From Acidobacteriota bacterium (GTDB lineage: Bacteria; Acidobacteriota; Terriglobia; Acidiferrales; UBA7541), in NCBI GenBank assembly GCA_021324935.1, contig JAJPIE010000030.1, positions 1-52,589 of the forward strand: 52,589 nucleotides of DNA, read 5' to 3'. The notes under the pieces were generated by a model. That model did no database searches. It was given only the letters and a program-made list of their open reading frames with translations, and was not told the DNA's origin. Numbering within the stretch: position 1 is the stretch's first letter; each line of letters begins with the position of its first letter. Both the position numbers and the translations under genes were made by a program. Of this stretch, positions 35,779 through 46,900 are shown one piece after another.

Positions 35779-36462
35779 ATGGTTGTCGCCGGAGTAGATG
35801 GATGTCGCGCAGGATGGGTCGCGTTCAAGATCGAAGTTCCTTCGCTCACCACTTCGGTCGAGGTAGCCGATCTACGGGAAGTGCTGGGCAAACCTCCTGC
35901 TGATCTCGCCTGCGTCGGCATCGACATCCCCATCGGGTTGCTCGGCGGTCCGAGGGCTTGTGACAAGGCAGCAAGAACGCTGCTCGGTCAGCCTCGTGGC
36001 AGCAGCGTCTTTCCTGCGCCCTGCCGCGAAGCATTGAGAGCGCAAACCTATGCAGAGGCAAGCTTGATCAATCGGCACAAGACGACGAGGGGCTTGAGCC
36101 AGCAAGCATGGGGCATCGCACCTAAGATGAAGCAGGTGGACGATGCGATCACGTCGGATTGCCAGCGGTGGGCGTTCGAGGTTCATCCAGAGGTCTGCTT
36201 CTGGGCACTCAACCAGCGCCGCCCGATGAAGCACAACAAGAAGACGAAAGAGGGTACCGCAGAGAGGATCGTTCTCCTACATCGCGTCTTCCCGCAAATT
36301 GAAACACGTCTTGTAAACCGACCGCGTGGTGTCGGCGCCGATGATCTGCTGGATGCTGTGGTAGCCGCTTGGACTGCGTTGAGGTGGCATCGCAGCGAAG
36401 CGGAATGCGTGTGCTCACCAGAGCACGATGAGAAGGGGCTGGCGGTAACCATCTACTATTAA
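35779..36462 (+). CDS. DUF429 predicted RNase H-like nuclease
   Basis: This 227-residue protein of the DUF429 family is a predicted RNase H-fold nuclease. The motifs are clear: GVDGCRAGWVAFKI at the start (first acidic residue in VDG), VGIDIPIGL, GSSVFPAPCREAL, FEVHPEVCFWAL, and DDLLDAVVAAWTAL. The ATG at 35779 starts the domain; the frame extends upstream to 35719. The family is often seen among mobile and defence genes, but its substrate is not established. A palindrome-rich gap separates it from the XRE gene. Confidence 0.88.
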   Translation: MVVAGVDGCRAGWVAFKIEVPSLTTSVEVADLREVLGKPPADLACVGIDIPIGLLGGPRACDKAARTLLGQPRGSSVFPAPCREALRAQTYAEASLINRHKTTRGLSQQAWGIAPKMKQVDDAITSDCQRWAFEVHPEVCFWALNQRRPMKHNKKTKEGTAERIVLLHRVFPQIETRLVNRPRGVGADDLLDAVVAAWTALRWHRSEAECVCSPEHDEKGLAVTIYY

Positions 36463-36543
36463 CCAATGAACAGCAAGGGGAATCTTGGCGAGGGATTTGC
36501 CATCGAGGGTTTTAGCGGCATGGTTTGCGTGCAAGTCGGGCGA

Positions 36544-36575
36544 ACAGGGAAACTCTCCCTGTCAAGCTCCTTGAC
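36544..36575. promoter_or_regulatory. nested palindromes and -35 box before the XRE-ImmA gene
   Basis: ACAGGGA (36544-36550) pairs with TCCCTGT (36556-36562). Directly after, GTCAAGCTCCTTGAC (36561-36575) is a perfect palindrome with a three-base centre, whose right half contains a TTGAC(C) -35-like box at 36571-36576. This fits an operator for autoregulation by the XRE protein encoded from 36655. The -10 position is weak. Confidence 0.5.
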
Positions 36576-36654
36576 CCATTATTCATGTGAGGAATACCCT
36601 TTCGCAGAAGGTACAAAAGCGAATTCTCCCAAGCGGTAGTGCGCAAAAAATCCC

Positions 36655-37818
36655 ATGGACGCTGCTTACATCACACCCGAACTTGCGAGATGGGCACGAG
36701 AACGTGCTGGCGTGTCCGTAGAGGAGCTTGCTGGGACGCTGAAGGTAGACCCCAGAACTATCGCAGCATGGGAGACCGGGCAGCAGTCACCTCCATTCCA
36801 CAGAGCAGAGAAGCTCGCAGATAAGCTCCGCGTACCGTTTGGCTATCTGTTTCTGTCAAAACCACCCAAAGAGGATTTTCTGCTGCCTGATCTCCGAACT
36901 GTGGGAAATGTGGCGGTATCCAAGCCCAGCCTCAACTTCATTGAAGTGGTAAACGACGCAGTTCTGAAGCAGCAATGGTATAGCGAGTACCTTCAAGAGA
37001 GTGGTGCGAAAAGGGTTTCCTTTGTGGGCAGCTACCGAATGTCGGATGGCGTCCAGCAGGTAGCTGCGAGCGTGTCCAAAGTCCTTAGGATAAACGACAC
37101 GACACGGGCGAACTCCCGAAGCTGGCAAGACTTCCTGACTTACATCGTTCAAGCTGCGGAGGAGCTTGGCGTCTTGGTGATGCAGCGTGGCATTGTGGGG
37201 AACAACACCAAGAGACGACTGAATGTCAACGAGTTCCGGGGATTTGTTATATCAGACAAGTTTGCTCCGCTTGTCTTCATCAATGCTCGCGACGCGAAGG
37301 CTGCCAAGAATTTCACAATCGTCCATGAGCTTGGCCACTTGTGGATCGGGGAAAGTGGTATTTCGAATCCCAACCTGCGAAGCCGCTCTGCCGACGAAGC
37401 GAACGCGGTGGAACGATTTTGCAATGAGGTTGCCGCCGAGGTGCTCGCCCCAAGAGCCGAGCTATTACGTCGGTGGCGCGATGAGTCAGGAATTGACGAC
37501 AACATCGCCAACCTAGCCAGATACTTCCGTGTCAGTCGATACGTGGTGGCTCGACAGGCGAGCGAAGCAAACCGAATCACCTTCCAACAATACGTCGATT
37601 ACCTCGACAGGAATCCGTGGTTCTTAAAAGCAGCAACGACCGAGGGCGAAGAGAAGAGCGGGAATTTTTACAACACATTCGGGGCTAGGAACAGCAAGAG
37701 ATTCATTTCTGGAGTCTTGACTGCACTTGGGCAGAACCGAATCACGTACAGGAGTGCTTCCGAACTGCTGGGAGTAAAAATCGCGACCTTGAAGAAGGTT
37801 GCAGAACGGTTCGCCTAA
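36655..37818 (+). CDS. XRE regulator fused to ImmA/IrrE metallopeptidase
   Basis: This 387-residue protein has an N-terminal Cro/CI-type helix-turn-helix (SVEELAGTLKVDPRTIAAWE, residues about 20-40). It then has an ImmA/IrrE zinc peptidase domain with the motif H224-E225-L-G-H228 in IVHELGHLW and a downstream E in NEVAAEVLAP. In phages and integrative elements such proteins cleave or inactivate repressors, and in toxin-antitoxin settings they act as the antitoxin. The palindromes upstream and the DUF4411 gene four bases downstream support an autoregulated two-gene module. Confidence 0.9.
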   Translation: MDAAYITPELARWARERAGVSVEELAGTLKVDPRTIAAWETGQQSPPFHRAEKLADKLRVPFGYLFLSKPPKEDFLLPDLRTVGNVAVSKPSLNFIEVVNDAVLKQQWYSEYLQESGAKRVSFVGSYRMSDGVQQVAASVSKVLRINDTTRANSRSWQDFLTYIVQAAEELGVLVMQRGIVGNNTKRRLNVNEFRGFVISDKFAPLVFINARDAKAAKNFTIVHELGHLWIGESGISNPNLRSRSADEANAVERFCNEVAAEVLAPRAELLRRWRDESGIDDNIANLARYFRVSRYVVARQASEANRITFQQYVDYLDRNPWFLKAATTEGEEKSGNFYNTFGARNSKRFISGVLTALGQNRITYRSASELLGVKIATLKKVAERFA

Positions 37819-37822
37819 ACCA

Positions 37823-38326
37823 GTGCCACGTTTCTGGTTGGATGCAGACGTTCTGATTCAAGCAAAGAACGGTCTCTATTCGTTCGAAATAGCACCGCCT
37901 TTTTGGAGCTTTCTCGACCAGCAGGCAAAACTCGGGACGATTCGGTCTTCAAAGAAAGTCTATGACGAAATTCTCAAAAGGGAAGCCGAAAAGGATAAGC
38001 TCGCTTTGTGGGTCAAGAATCGGAAAAATGGCGGGATGTTTGTGGTACCCACGAGAGATGTACAGACAGTGTACGGGCAAATTGCAGATCACACCATGGA
38101 AAAATATTCGCAACGACGGGCTAAGGTTGCAGCTTTTTTGAGTGGCGCTGATGGATGGATCATTGCTCATGCAAAATGTGATGAAGGAATCGTTGTTTCA
38201 CATGAATCCCGCGTTGACAAGACCTCGATGACACCGAAGATTCCAAATATTTGTACTCAGTTTGGAGTTCCCTGCATCGGACTGGCTGAGATGCTGACGA
38301 GGCTCAATTTCAAGTTCGGAAAATGA
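37823..38326 (+). CDS. DUF4411 PIN-like domain protein (probable toxin)
   Basis: This 167-residue protein has the PIN-like acidic residues: D7/D9 in FWLDADVLIQA, E49 in KKVYDEILKRE and D110 in SGADGWIIAHA. The SHESRVDK...IPNICTQFGVPCIGLAEML tail is typical of DUF4411. PIN-fold nucleases cut RNA, so a toxin role paired with the XRE-ImmA/IrrE protein is likely. The start is taken as GTG at 37823, five bases after the upstream stop; a TTG at 37799 in the overlap is an alternative. Confidence 0.82.
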   Translation: MPRFWLDADVLIQAKNGLYSFEIAPPFWSFLDQQAKLGTIRSSKKVYDEILKREAEKDKLALWVKNRKNGGMFVVPTRDVQTVYGQIADHTMEKYSQRRAKVAAFLSGADGWIIAHAKCDEGIVVSHESRVDKTSMTPKIPNICTQFGVPCIGLAEMLTRLNFKFGK

Positions 38327-38534
38327 AGACCACGTGGAATTGATCCCCCAAACGCTTGGCTCTGCGACTTTTCAAATCCAGACAGGAATTTCGATACCGG
38401 GCAGCGTCGTAGCGAATCAGCGCGACTGTCATATAGGCGAAATTGTCAAGCACGAGGGGGCCAGCAGCAAGGGGTTCGTGAGGAGCCGTTGCTTCTGCGA
38501 TAATCTCCCACGCGTTGGCAGGAGATCACATCCA

Positions 38535-39329
38535 ATGAGCGTTTTGTCGTCGGCTAAGGCAGCGTTGCTTCGCAATTTTTCGGGGGTGACAGAGAAAGGC
38601 TACACGCGATTGCCGCAGGAGAATCTCCTTCTCGGCATTGATCTGGCGACCGTTGAAGACGACCTGCGAGGGGGCGACGGCGACGAGTTGAGAATGAAAT
38701 TTTGTGCCGTCCACTCTTCCTGCGCTCTGGCAGTGAACTGTTTCGCTCCGTTCAAGGCGAAGCCCGGTCGGCTTCAACTGCTGGGAACACAGGGAGCGAC
38801 GGATGTCAGGTTTGAAAAGAAGCTTCCGATTTTCGCAGGACGCATATCTCCCAATCTTGACGTTTGGATTGAGCGGGGAGATGGTGTTGTGGCGGTTGAG
38901 TCGAAGTTACTGGAATACCTCAGCCCCAAAAAGCCAGAGTTTTCACCTACCTATAAAGCATTGGCACCGCCGAAAAGCGATCCGTGTTGGTGGGGAGTGT
39001 ACGAAGAAGCGAAGAAGGGGACGGAAGGACGCTTGGATCGGGCGCAGTTGATCAAGCATTATTTCGGGTTGAACGAGTTTCGGCACCGTCATCGCGAATG
39101 CCCCAAACTCACGCTGCTTTACCTCTTCTGGGAACCGCTGAACTGGAGCGAACTGGGGGAGTGCAGGAAACACAGGGAAGAGGTGGGAGCCTTCGCTCAG
39201 GCGGTAGCCGACTCTCCGATTGAGTTCCGCTGGATGACGTACAGCGATCTGTGGGAAGAGTGGAGCGCCGTACCCGATCTGGCGGGTCACGCGAGCCACC
39301 TCAAGGCACGCTATCAGGTGCGCCTGTAA
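38535..39329 (+). CDS. putative PD-(D/E)XK nuclease-like protein
   Basis: This 264-residue protein contains SPNLDVWIERGDGVVAVESKLLEYL, a beta-hairpin with D109 and E122-x-K124, the pattern of PD-(D/E)XK nucleases. An upstream LLGTQGATDVRFEKKLPIF would form the preceding strand and helix. The closest match by eye is the PGN_0703-type putative restriction endonucleases, but this is a judgement from motif layout. The ATG at 38535 is preferred because AGGAGA lies nine bases upstream; the frame starts at 38334. It directly follows the DUF4411 gene and may belong to that module or be a stand-alone restriction enzyme. Confidence 0.65.
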   Translation: MSVLSSAKAALLRNFSGVTEKGYTRLPQENLLLGIDLATVEDDLRGGDGDELRMKFCAVHSSCALAVNCFAPFKAKPGRLQLLGTQGATDVRFEKKLPIFAGRISPNLDVWIERGDGVVAVESKLLEYLSPKKPEFSPTYKALAPPKSDPCWWGVYEEAKKGTEGRLDRAQLIKHYFGLNEFRHRHRECPKLTLLYLFWEPLNWSELGECRKHREEVGAFAQAVADSPIEFRWMTYSDLWEEWSAVPDLAGHASHLKARYQVRL

Positions 39330-39568
39330 CGCGCTTGGATCAGGGGAGTGCTGCTGCATTCGTCCCGGCTATCTCGTCCCGGCGAGAGCGGATCGCCAAA
39401 AATTGGCTTTCCGCCACGGCTTCAAAAAACCCCACTCGCTGCGGCGCTGTAACCGCTTGATTTTGAAGGTCGGAAATCGCGGAAATCGGCGTTCAGCCAC
39501 CATCTGTTATTCGAAGACCAGTCACGCTCATTTGGTCGAGCCGCTTCCGGCACCGCCCGATGGGGGTG

Positions 39569-40150
39569 TTAGCCGCACCAGCACTCGAATAGTTCCAGTA
39601 GTTCTTCAGTGGCTGCCTTGGCTCCTTCCAAATCGACCTCTCGCAAGTTGAACTTGCCTTCAGCATCGTGCTTCAAATCGTTCACTTCGTCGTAGACGTC
39701 ATCGAGGTTCTGGTGCTTCCATTTTGGAAAAGCTGCTTCTACCACAGGTAGAAGCCCACCCCTCATGTCTCGACTCTTTTCCTTGCTTGAGACAACCTTC
39801 AGTCCTCGATGATAAGAAGCGGCGATCCGAAATAGTGCGCCGTTGAAATGAAATCCCGCCATCCAGTTGCCGGAAGTTCTCAACGTACCGTTGGCAATGT
39901 CCTCGGCACGTTTAATCACGGTAGCAACTTCGATCTGTCCACTCCGCTTCTCAAACGGATGAACGTTGCATTGGGACAAAACTAACGAGTAGACAGCCCC
40001 AAGAAAGTCATCGAGTGTCGCAATAAAGTAGTGGCTCTTTTGAGCTTGCGGCGAACGGAGCAGCTTCAAGATTCTTTTGCCATAAGAAGCGAGTTGCTCA
40101 TCTTTTGAATTGTCGAGCTTTAGTGTGATTTGACCATTCGTTTCAAGCAC
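39569..40150 (-). CDS. hypothetical protein, partner of HEPN-like gene
   Basis: This 193-residue, mostly helical protein has no recognised family. The GTG start has AAAGAGG upstream. A segment near residue 155, LDDVYDEVNDLKHDAEGKF, has a basic-helical NDLKH pattern that recalls HEPN-like helices, but no R-x4-6-H pair is evident. It lies 20 bases after the gene at 40171-40977 in the same reverse direction, so both form an operon. The pair sits between a putative nuclease and a type I restriction system. Confidence 0.55.
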   Translation of the reverse strand: MLETNGQITLKLDNSKDEQLASYGKRILKLLRSPQAQKSHYFIATLDDFLGAVYSLVLSQCNVHPFEKRSGQIEVATVIKRAEDIANGTLRTSGNWMAGFHFNGALFRIAASYHRGLKVVSSKEKSRDMRGGLLPVVEAAFPKWKHQNLDDVYDEVNDLKHDAEGKFNLREVDLEGAKAATEELLELFECWCG

Positions 40151-40170
40151 AAAACCTCTTTTCTATTTCA

Positions 40171-40977
40171 CTAAGCGGCAGCCGAAACCGTGGCAACGAC
40201 CGCCCGGACTTCATCGGCGAGGAACTTCAGTACTGTGTGTGCCTCGTTTCGCTCGTGCCATGGGTGATCGGTTGGGTTCTTCTTGCCATGCCACAGTGAA
40301 ATCATCAAGTCCATTTGGGCTTTGACGAACTTCATACCTGGGTTGGGGGCGGAAAACAGAAACGCTACGACTTCAGTGCCGTCTTTGATTTCTCCGTCGT
40401 GAGCTATCTGCGTTGGTTGCCCTGCGAGTGGGTTTGGCACTCCACCGAGTTCTACGTCAATATCGCCAATTCCCGTGTACGCAAGTCGGAGGAATCTGTG
40501 CTTGTCGATGTTCTCCAAGTCCCTCAGGACAGCGAGGGGCGGTGGTAGCTTCGGATGGCTCCGATTGTAGGGTTGCACAGCCTCAATAGCTGCCTGAACG
40601 GAGGGGCTGAGGCTCGCTATTCGAGAAATGCTGTTTTGAAAATGAGTGTGACTGTCCGCGATAGGGAACTGAAGTTTTTTCTCGTCTGGCGGCGGATTTG
40701 CACCTGACTGATGGACGGCAATGGCATAGACGAGGTGATCGAGGGCGCACCGGAGGTTATGGAGGCAATCACCAGCCACCAATGTCCATGCTTGGAGCGG
40801 AGGTTCTTTCCCCGTGAGGTACGCGACTATGGCGTACCGAGTCTGATCAGGACTTACCACAGGACGAGTGACGTATGAATTCGTCGCCATCCAAGCAGCA
40901 ATCTCATCATGCAAAAACTGGTTGTGCTGATCAGCCCGTTGGAGTTTTGCGTTCACACTATCGAGATTAAGGCTCAT
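40171..40977 (-). CDS. hypothetical protein with HEPN-like R-x4-H motif
   Basis: This 268-residue protein is not firmly recognised. The helix LVAGDCLHNLRCALDHLVYAI carries R76-x4-H81, the R-x4-6-H form of HEPN-domain RNases, within an all-helical N-terminal part. The central region has PLAVLRDLENIDKHRFL, another helical segment with a K-H pair. HEPN proteins are frequent RNase effectors in defence and toxin-antitoxin systems. That assignment is tentative and rests on one motif and on location between the nuclease and hsdM genes. It is transcribed away from hsdM. Confidence 0.55.
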   Translation of the reverse strand: MSLNLDSVNAKLQRADQHNQFLHDEIAAWMATNSYVTRPVVSPDQTRYAIVAYLTGKEPPLQAWTLVAGDCLHNLRCALDHLVYAIAVHQSGANPPPDEKKLQFPIADSHTHFQNSISRIASLSPSVQAAIEAVQPYNRSHPKLPPPLAVLRDLENIDKHRFLRLAYTGIGDIDVELGGVPNPLAGQPTQIAHDGEIKDGTEVVAFLFSAPNPGMKFVKAQMDLMISLWHGKKNPTDHPWHERNEAHTVLKFLADEVRAVVATVSAAA

Positions 40978-41136
40978 CTTTTGTTAGGATTCCCTTCTGA
41001 CGGACGTTGGATGGACTGTGATCGTGGTGTTCGTCGTCACGGTTTAGGCAAATCTGGTCGTGCGATCCTTGCAGAGATCAGCGTCAGCGAAATACACTGA
41101 TGTCGTTCTAAGCAATTTACCCCTAGAAAGCGAAAC

Positions 41137-42684
41137 ATGCCAGCCAACCACACAGAAGTTGAAAAACGCCTGTGGGAAGCCGCCGACGAACTCCGGGCAA
41201 ACTCAAAACTGAAATCGTCGGAGTATTCCGTCCCCGTTTTGGGGCTGATCTTCCTGCGCTATGCCGACCAGAAGTTCTCCGAGGCGGAAAAGAAGCTCAC
41301 GGCTGGGGGAAGTGGTCGCCGGAAGATTGGGAAGACCGACTATCAAGCGCAGGGTGTCCTCTACATCCCCGAGAAGGCTCGGTTCAAGAGCCTGCTGGAC
41401 TTGCCCGAAGGTGCCGACATCGGCAAGGCAATCAACGAAGCGATGAAGGCAATCGAGGCAGAGAACGAAGACCTGAAGGATGTTCTCCCCAAGACCTACA
41501 ACAATCTCGAAAAAGCCCTGCTGGTTTCGCTGCTAAAGAATTTTTCTGCGATCCCGCTGACCGAGGGAGACGCTTTCGGGAAGATCTATGAATACTTCCT
41601 CGGCAAGTTCGCGATGGCTGAGGGGCAGAAGGGCGGTGAGTTCTTCACCCCGATTAGCATCGTCAAGCTAATCGTGGAGATCATCGAACCCTACCACGGG
41701 CGCATCCTTGACCCTGCCTGTGGTTCTGGCGGCATGTTCGTCCAGTCGGCTGCGTTTGTCGAGCACCACAAGAAGAACGTCAATGAAATCTCGATCTACG
41801 GTCAGGAAAAGGTCGCTGAAACGATCCGGCTGTGCAAGATGAACCTTGCCGTTCATGGGTTGTCGGGCGACATTCGGCAGTCCAACACCTACTACGAAGA
41901 CCCTCACAAGAGCGTCGGCAAATTCGACTTCGTGATGGCAAATCCACCCTTCAACGTGGACAAGGTGGACAAAGAGCGGATCAAGAATGATCCCCGCTAT
42001 CCGTTTGAGTTGCCCAAGGCAGACAACGCCAACTACCTCTGGATGCAAGTTTTCTACAGCGCACTGAGTGCGACGGGTCGGGCGGGATTTGTGATGGCGA
42101 ACTCGGCAGGGGACGCCAGAGGCTCGGAATTGGGCATTCGCACGGAGCTTCTCAAGTCTGGAGCAGTGGACGTGATCGTCTCAGTGGGGCCGAACTTCTT
42201 CTACACCGTAACACTGCCCTGCACCCTCTGGTTCTTCGACAGAGGCAAAGTGAAGACCGACCGCAAGAAGAAAGTCTTGTTCATCGACGCACGGCACATC
42301 TTCACACAAATCGACAAGGCGCACCGGGAATTTACGCCCCAGCAAATCGAGTTCATCTCCAACATCGTTCGACTTTACCGAGGCGAGAAGCCTGAAGACG
42401 GGGCTGGCAGCGGCAGCTTGATGAATGAGAACCTCCCGAAGGGGAGGTATGCCGACGTGCTGGGTCTATGCAAGGTCGCCACTCTGGACGAAATCGAAGG
42501 TCAGGGCTGGAGCCTCAATCCGGGTCGCTACGTTGGCGTTGCTGAAAAAGGAGCGGACGATTTTGAATTCTCGGTGCGATTGGAGGAACTTAGCGAGCAG
42601 TTGGAAGTGCTAAACGTGGAGGCACGAGAACTCGAACAACGAATTGCAGAAAACATCTCTGCTGTTTTGCAAGGTTCAGAATGA
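41137..42684 (+). CDS. hsdM: type I restriction-modification methyltransferase subunit HsdM
   Basis: The 515-residue HsdM transfers a methyl group from S-adenosylmethionine to adenine in the host's recognition site and joins HsdS and HsdR in one complex. The HsdM N-terminal helical domain ([20 protein letters not shown]...) precedes the SAM motif DPACGSGGM at 192-200 and the catalytic NPPF at 269-272. The stop overlaps the hsdS start in an ATGA. Upstream is a divergent intergenic region of about 160 bases that must hold its promoter. Confidence 0.97.
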   Translation: MPANHTEVEKRLWEAADELRANSKLKSSEYSVPVLGLIFLRYADQKFSEAEKKLTAGGSGRRKIGKTDYQAQGVLYIPEKARFKSLLDLPEGADIGKAINEAMKAIEAENEDLKDVLPKTYNNLEKALLVSLLKNFSAIPLTEGDAFGKIYEYFLGKFAMAEGQKGGEFFTPISIVKLIVEIIEPYHGRILDPACGSGGMFVQSAAFVEHHKKNVNEISIYGQEKVAETIRLCKMNLAVHGLSGDIRQSNTYYEDPHKSVGKFDFVMANPPFNVDKVDKERIKNDPRYPFELPKADNANYLWMQVFYSALSATGRAGFVMANSAGDARGSELGIRTELLKSGAVDVIVSVGPNFFYTVTLPCTLWFFDRGKVKTDRKKKVLFIDARHIFTQIDKAHREFTPQQIEFISNIVRLYRGEKPEDGAGSGSLMNENLPKGRYADVLGLCKVATLDEIEGQGWSLNPGRYVGVAEKGADDFEFSVRLEELSEQLEVLNVEARELEQRIAENISAVLQGSE

Positions 42685-43964
42685 GCGGACATCGCAAGAA
42701 TAACTGGCGTCACGTGCAGCTTGGCTCGCTGGCTGAGTTTCGCAACGGCGTCAATTTTTCTAAAGAGAACTTCGGGAGAGGGATCAAAGTCATCGGAGTA
42801 AGCGACTTCCAAAGCAACGTCCGCGCCAAGTTCGATCAACTTGACGAGATAAATCCTGAAGGGGTCGTTAGAAACGAACACCTGCTGAGAAATGGCGACA
42901 TCCTGTTTGTACGGTCAAACGGAAACCGCGACCTAATCGGACGGAGTATGTACGTGGACGGTGTTCCGGGGGAAGTAACCCATTCTGCATTTTCCATCAG
43001 ACTTAGATTCACCTCGCCGGAATGCGATCCGCGATTTTATTCCTACCTCTTCAGGTCGCAACTGATCAGAAAAGCCCTTTCCCTGTACGGCGGCGGAACT
43101 AACATCTCCAATCTCAATCAAGACATTCTTGGACGGCTCCAAGTTCCTGTTCCACCACTCGCGACACAACGGCACATCGCTGAAATCCTCGCTGCCTACG
43201 ACGACCTGATCGAGAACAACAACAAACGCATCAGGATTTTGGAGCAGATGGCGCAGATGCTCTACCGGGAGTGGTTCGTCAATTTTCGTTTCCCCGGTCA
43301 TGAGAAAGCCAAGCTCGTAGAGTCGGAACGGGGACTGATTCCCGAACACTACAAAATAGGATCATTGGGCGATCTCGCCGCACTAAGGTCTGGTTTCCCA
43401 TTCAAGAGTTCCACATTCGTAGAACATGGCTCTTACGGGATTGTTACGATTCGGAATGTTCAAGACGGTTTGTTTTCACCGGATTGTCAAAGCAAACTTT
43501 CCACTGCGCCTGAGAATTTTCCCGATTATTGTGTCCTCAAGCAGGGCGACGTTCTGATGTCGCTAACGGGAAATATTGGTCGAGCGTGTCTCGTATACGG
43601 CAGAAACCTGCTTCTCAATCAACGGGTAGCCAAGGTGATTCCGAAGCGTGCCAGCGACCTCTGGTATGTTTATTTTCTTCTACGGATGCCAGAAACGCAG
43701 AACAGACTGGAAAGAATATCGACTGGTGTGGCTCAACAAAATCTCAGCCCAATCAGAGCAATGGAAGAGAGCATCGTGATTCCTGAGCTAGCCCACAGAG
43801 AACATTTCGATACGCTTGTATCCCCCTTAGTAATGGGGATGGTTAATCTCTTCTCCGTGAACACTCTGCTTCGAAATATGCGAGACCTCCTCCTACCAAA
43901 ACTCATCTCCGGTGAAATCAGCGTCGAGGATGTTCAGATCGAGGTCGCTGCCCAAGTCGTATGA
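42681..43964 (+). CDS. hsdS: type I restriction-modification specificity subunit HsdS
   Basis: The 427-residue HsdS has two target-recognition domains, each reading half of a split DNA site, separated and followed by conserved helical spacers. The central spacer is [21 protein letters not shown] then [22 protein letters not shown] second, shorter one lies near the C-terminus ([21 protein letters not shown]). The recognised sequence cannot be read from the protein. Both ends overlap neighbours by four bases (ATGA), giving tight coupling with hsdM and hsdR. Confidence 0.95.
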   Translation: MSGHRKNNWRHVQLGSLAEFRNGVNFSKENFGRGIKVIGVSDFQSNVRAKFDQLDEINPEGVVRNEHLLRNGDILFVRSNGNRDLIGRSMYVDGVPGEVTHSAFSIRLRFTSPECDPRFYSYLFRSQLIRKALSLYGGGTNISNLNQDILGRLQVPVPPLATQRHIAEILAAYDDLIENNNKRIRILEQMAQMLYREWFVNFRFPGHEKAKLVESERGLIPEHYKIGSLGDLAALRSGFPFKSSTFVEHGSYGIVTIRNVQDGLFSPDCQSKLSTAPENFPDYCVLKQGDVLMSLTGNIGRACLVYGRNLLLNQRVAKVIPKRASDLWYVYFLLRMPETQNRLERISTGVAQQNLSPIRAMEESIVIPELAHREHFDTLVSPLVMGMVNLFSVNTLLRNMRDLLLPKLISGEISVEDVQIEVAAQVV

Positions 43965-46900
43965 CCTACCTTGACCCAGATTCCGAAGGTATCCTCGAAG
44001 CCAACACCGTCGAGCTATTTGAGAAACTAGGCTGGGACGCTGCGAATTGCTATAAGGAAACCTACGGCTCGAACTCGTTACTTGGAAGAGACACCTCCGA
44101 GCAAGTAGTCCTTGAACGAAGGCTGCGTGCGGCTCTATCGAAGCTAAATCCCCACATCACCCCTCTGGCTATCGACCTCGCGGTCGAGGAACTCAGCAAA
44201 GATCGAAGTGTCCTGAGTCCTGTCCGAGCCAATCAAGACATCTACAAACTCCTGAGAGACGGTGTAAGAGTCCCCATTCGGCGTGACGACGACCAAGAGA
44301 GTGTAGAGATCGTCCGGGTGGTGGACTGGGACGAGCCGAGGAACAACGACTTTTTCCTTGCATCACAGTTCTGGATTTCAGGCGACTACGGAAGGAAGCG
44401 GGCCGACCTCGTAGGTTTCGTCAATGGACTGCCGCTCGTTTTCATCGAACTCAAGGCTTCCCACAAATCGCTAGAAAACGCCTACAAGTACAACCTCTCG
44501 GACTACCGCACGACTGTGCCGCAAATCTTCTGGCACAACGCTTTGATCATCCTCTCGAACGGCTCGAAAAGCCGAGTCGGCAGCATGACAGCCGGGTGGG
44601 AACACTTTGCCGAGTGGAAAAAGATCAATGATGAAGGTGAGGAGGGTCTCGTCAGTTTGGAGACGATGATCCGAGGAGTCTGTGAGCCTTCTCGGCTGCT
44701 CGATCTGGCCGAAAACTTCACTCTGTATAGCGAAGCAGAGGGCGAGACGACGAAGCTGCTGGCGAAAAATCATCAGTTCCTCGGTGTGAATCGGGCGATT
44801 GAAGCGACGGAGCAAATAAAGAAGAACCAAGGCAAGCTGGGTGTCTTCTGGCACACGCAGGGTTCGGGCAAGAGCTTTTCGATGGTCTTCTTCTCGCAGA
44901 AAGTCTTGAGGAAGCTCCCCGGCAACTGGACATTCTTAATCGTTACAGATCGGGACGATCTTGATGGGCAAATCTACCGGAATTTTGCTTCGACAGGCGC
45001 AGTGCTTGAAGACGAAAAGAGCGTCCGGGCGCAGAACGCCGAGCACCTGAAGACACTCCTGAACAAAGAAGATCATCGCTACCTGTTCACGTTGATCCAA
45101 AAGTTCCGTACCGAAGAGGGTGAGACCTACCCGAAGCTATCGGACAGGTCGGACATCATCGTCATCACGGATGAAGCGCACCGCAGCCAGTATGACCAGT
45201 TCGCCCTGAACATGCGGAACGCCCTGCCGAAGGCTGCGTTCATCGGCTTCACTGGAACCCCGCTGATGGCGGGGGAAGAGCGGACGAAGCAGGTTTTTGG
45301 CGATTACGTCTCGATCTACAACTTCAAGCAGTCGATTGATGATGGAAATACCGTTCCCCTCTACTACGAAAACCGCATCCCCGAGCTTCAGCTTACAAAT
45401 CCGAACCTCACCGAGGACATGGCAGAGATTGTAGATGATGCCGAACTCGATGAAGACCAGCAGCGCAAATTGGAGCGAGAATTCGCCAAAGAATATCAAC
45501 TCATTACTCGGGAAGACCGTCTGGAGCGAATAGCGGAGGACATCGTTGCCCACTTTATGGGACGGGGTGAACTGGCTAAGGCGATGGTCATCTCGATTGA
45601 TAAAGCCACCACCGTCAGAATGTATGACAAGGTTCAGAAACACTGGAAAGCTGCAATGGCTCGGTTGCAGAAGGAACTGGCTGCTGCTGACCCAGCGGAC
45701 AAACCTGAGTTAGAAAAACGTATCCAATTCTTTCAACAAACCGACATGGCTGTGGTCGTATCCCAGTCCCAGAACGAGATCGAGGAGTTCAAGAAAAAGG
45801 GACTGGACATCGCAACGCACCGTAAGCGAATGGTCAAGGAAGACCTTGAGAAGAAATTCAAGAAGTCTGACGATCCGCTGCGCATAGTCTTCGTGTGTGC
45901 GATGTGGATTACAGGGTTTGACGTGCCATCTTGCTCGACGATCTATCTCGATAAGCCCATGAGGAACCACACACTCATGCAGACCATCGCTCGTGCGAAC
46001 CGGGTCTGGCGAGAAAAGCAGAGCGGCTTGATCGTCGATTACGTGGGAATCTTCCGTAATCTCCAAAAGGCTCTGGCGATCTACGGCACAACACAGGGTG
46101 GTGCGAAACAGGGCGAACTGCCAATCAAGGACAAGCTCGAATTGGTCAGGCTCCTGCGACAGGCAATTCAGGGGACGACAGTGTTTTGCCGAGAGCGGGG
46201 CGTTGACCTAGAAGCGATTAGGGATGCCTCGGGATTTCAGCGGGAAAAGCTGAAGGAAGACGCCGTAGCGACGTTCGTGATTGATGACAAGACGAGACGG
46301 CGGTTCATGGAGTCGGCTGGGCACGTCGAGAAACTCTTCAAGTCCCTGTTACCTGACCCCGCCGCCAACGAATTCGGGCCGATTCGGAAGGTCGTCCTTG
46401 TCATCGCGGAAAAGATTCGTTCGGAGATACCTCCTGCCGACATAGCGGAAGTGATGGAGCAGGTGGACGAGCTTCTCGACAAGTCCGTTTCAACCGAAGG
46501 CTATGTCATCCGTCCTTCGGCAACTGCCCAGAACTACATCGACTTGAGCAAGATCGATTTCGACGCATTGAAACAGAAGTTCGAAAAGGGCAGAAAGCCC
46601 ATTGAGGTTCAAAAGCTCCGAGCGCAGGTTGCACAAAAGCTGGTTCGAATGGTCAGGCTGAACCGTACCCGAATGAACTTCTTGGAAGAATTTCAGAAGA
46701 TGATCGACGAATACAATGCTGGGGCGTCGAACCTCGAAACCCTGTTTGCCCGATTGATGGCATTCACGAAGCGGCTTTCCGAAGAAGAAAAGCGAGGAAT
46801 AGCCGAGCAGTTGACCGAGGAGGAGTTAGTCATCTTCGACCTCCTAACGAAACCGGACATGAAGCTCAGCAAAACTGAAGAAATTGAGGTGAAGAAGGTC

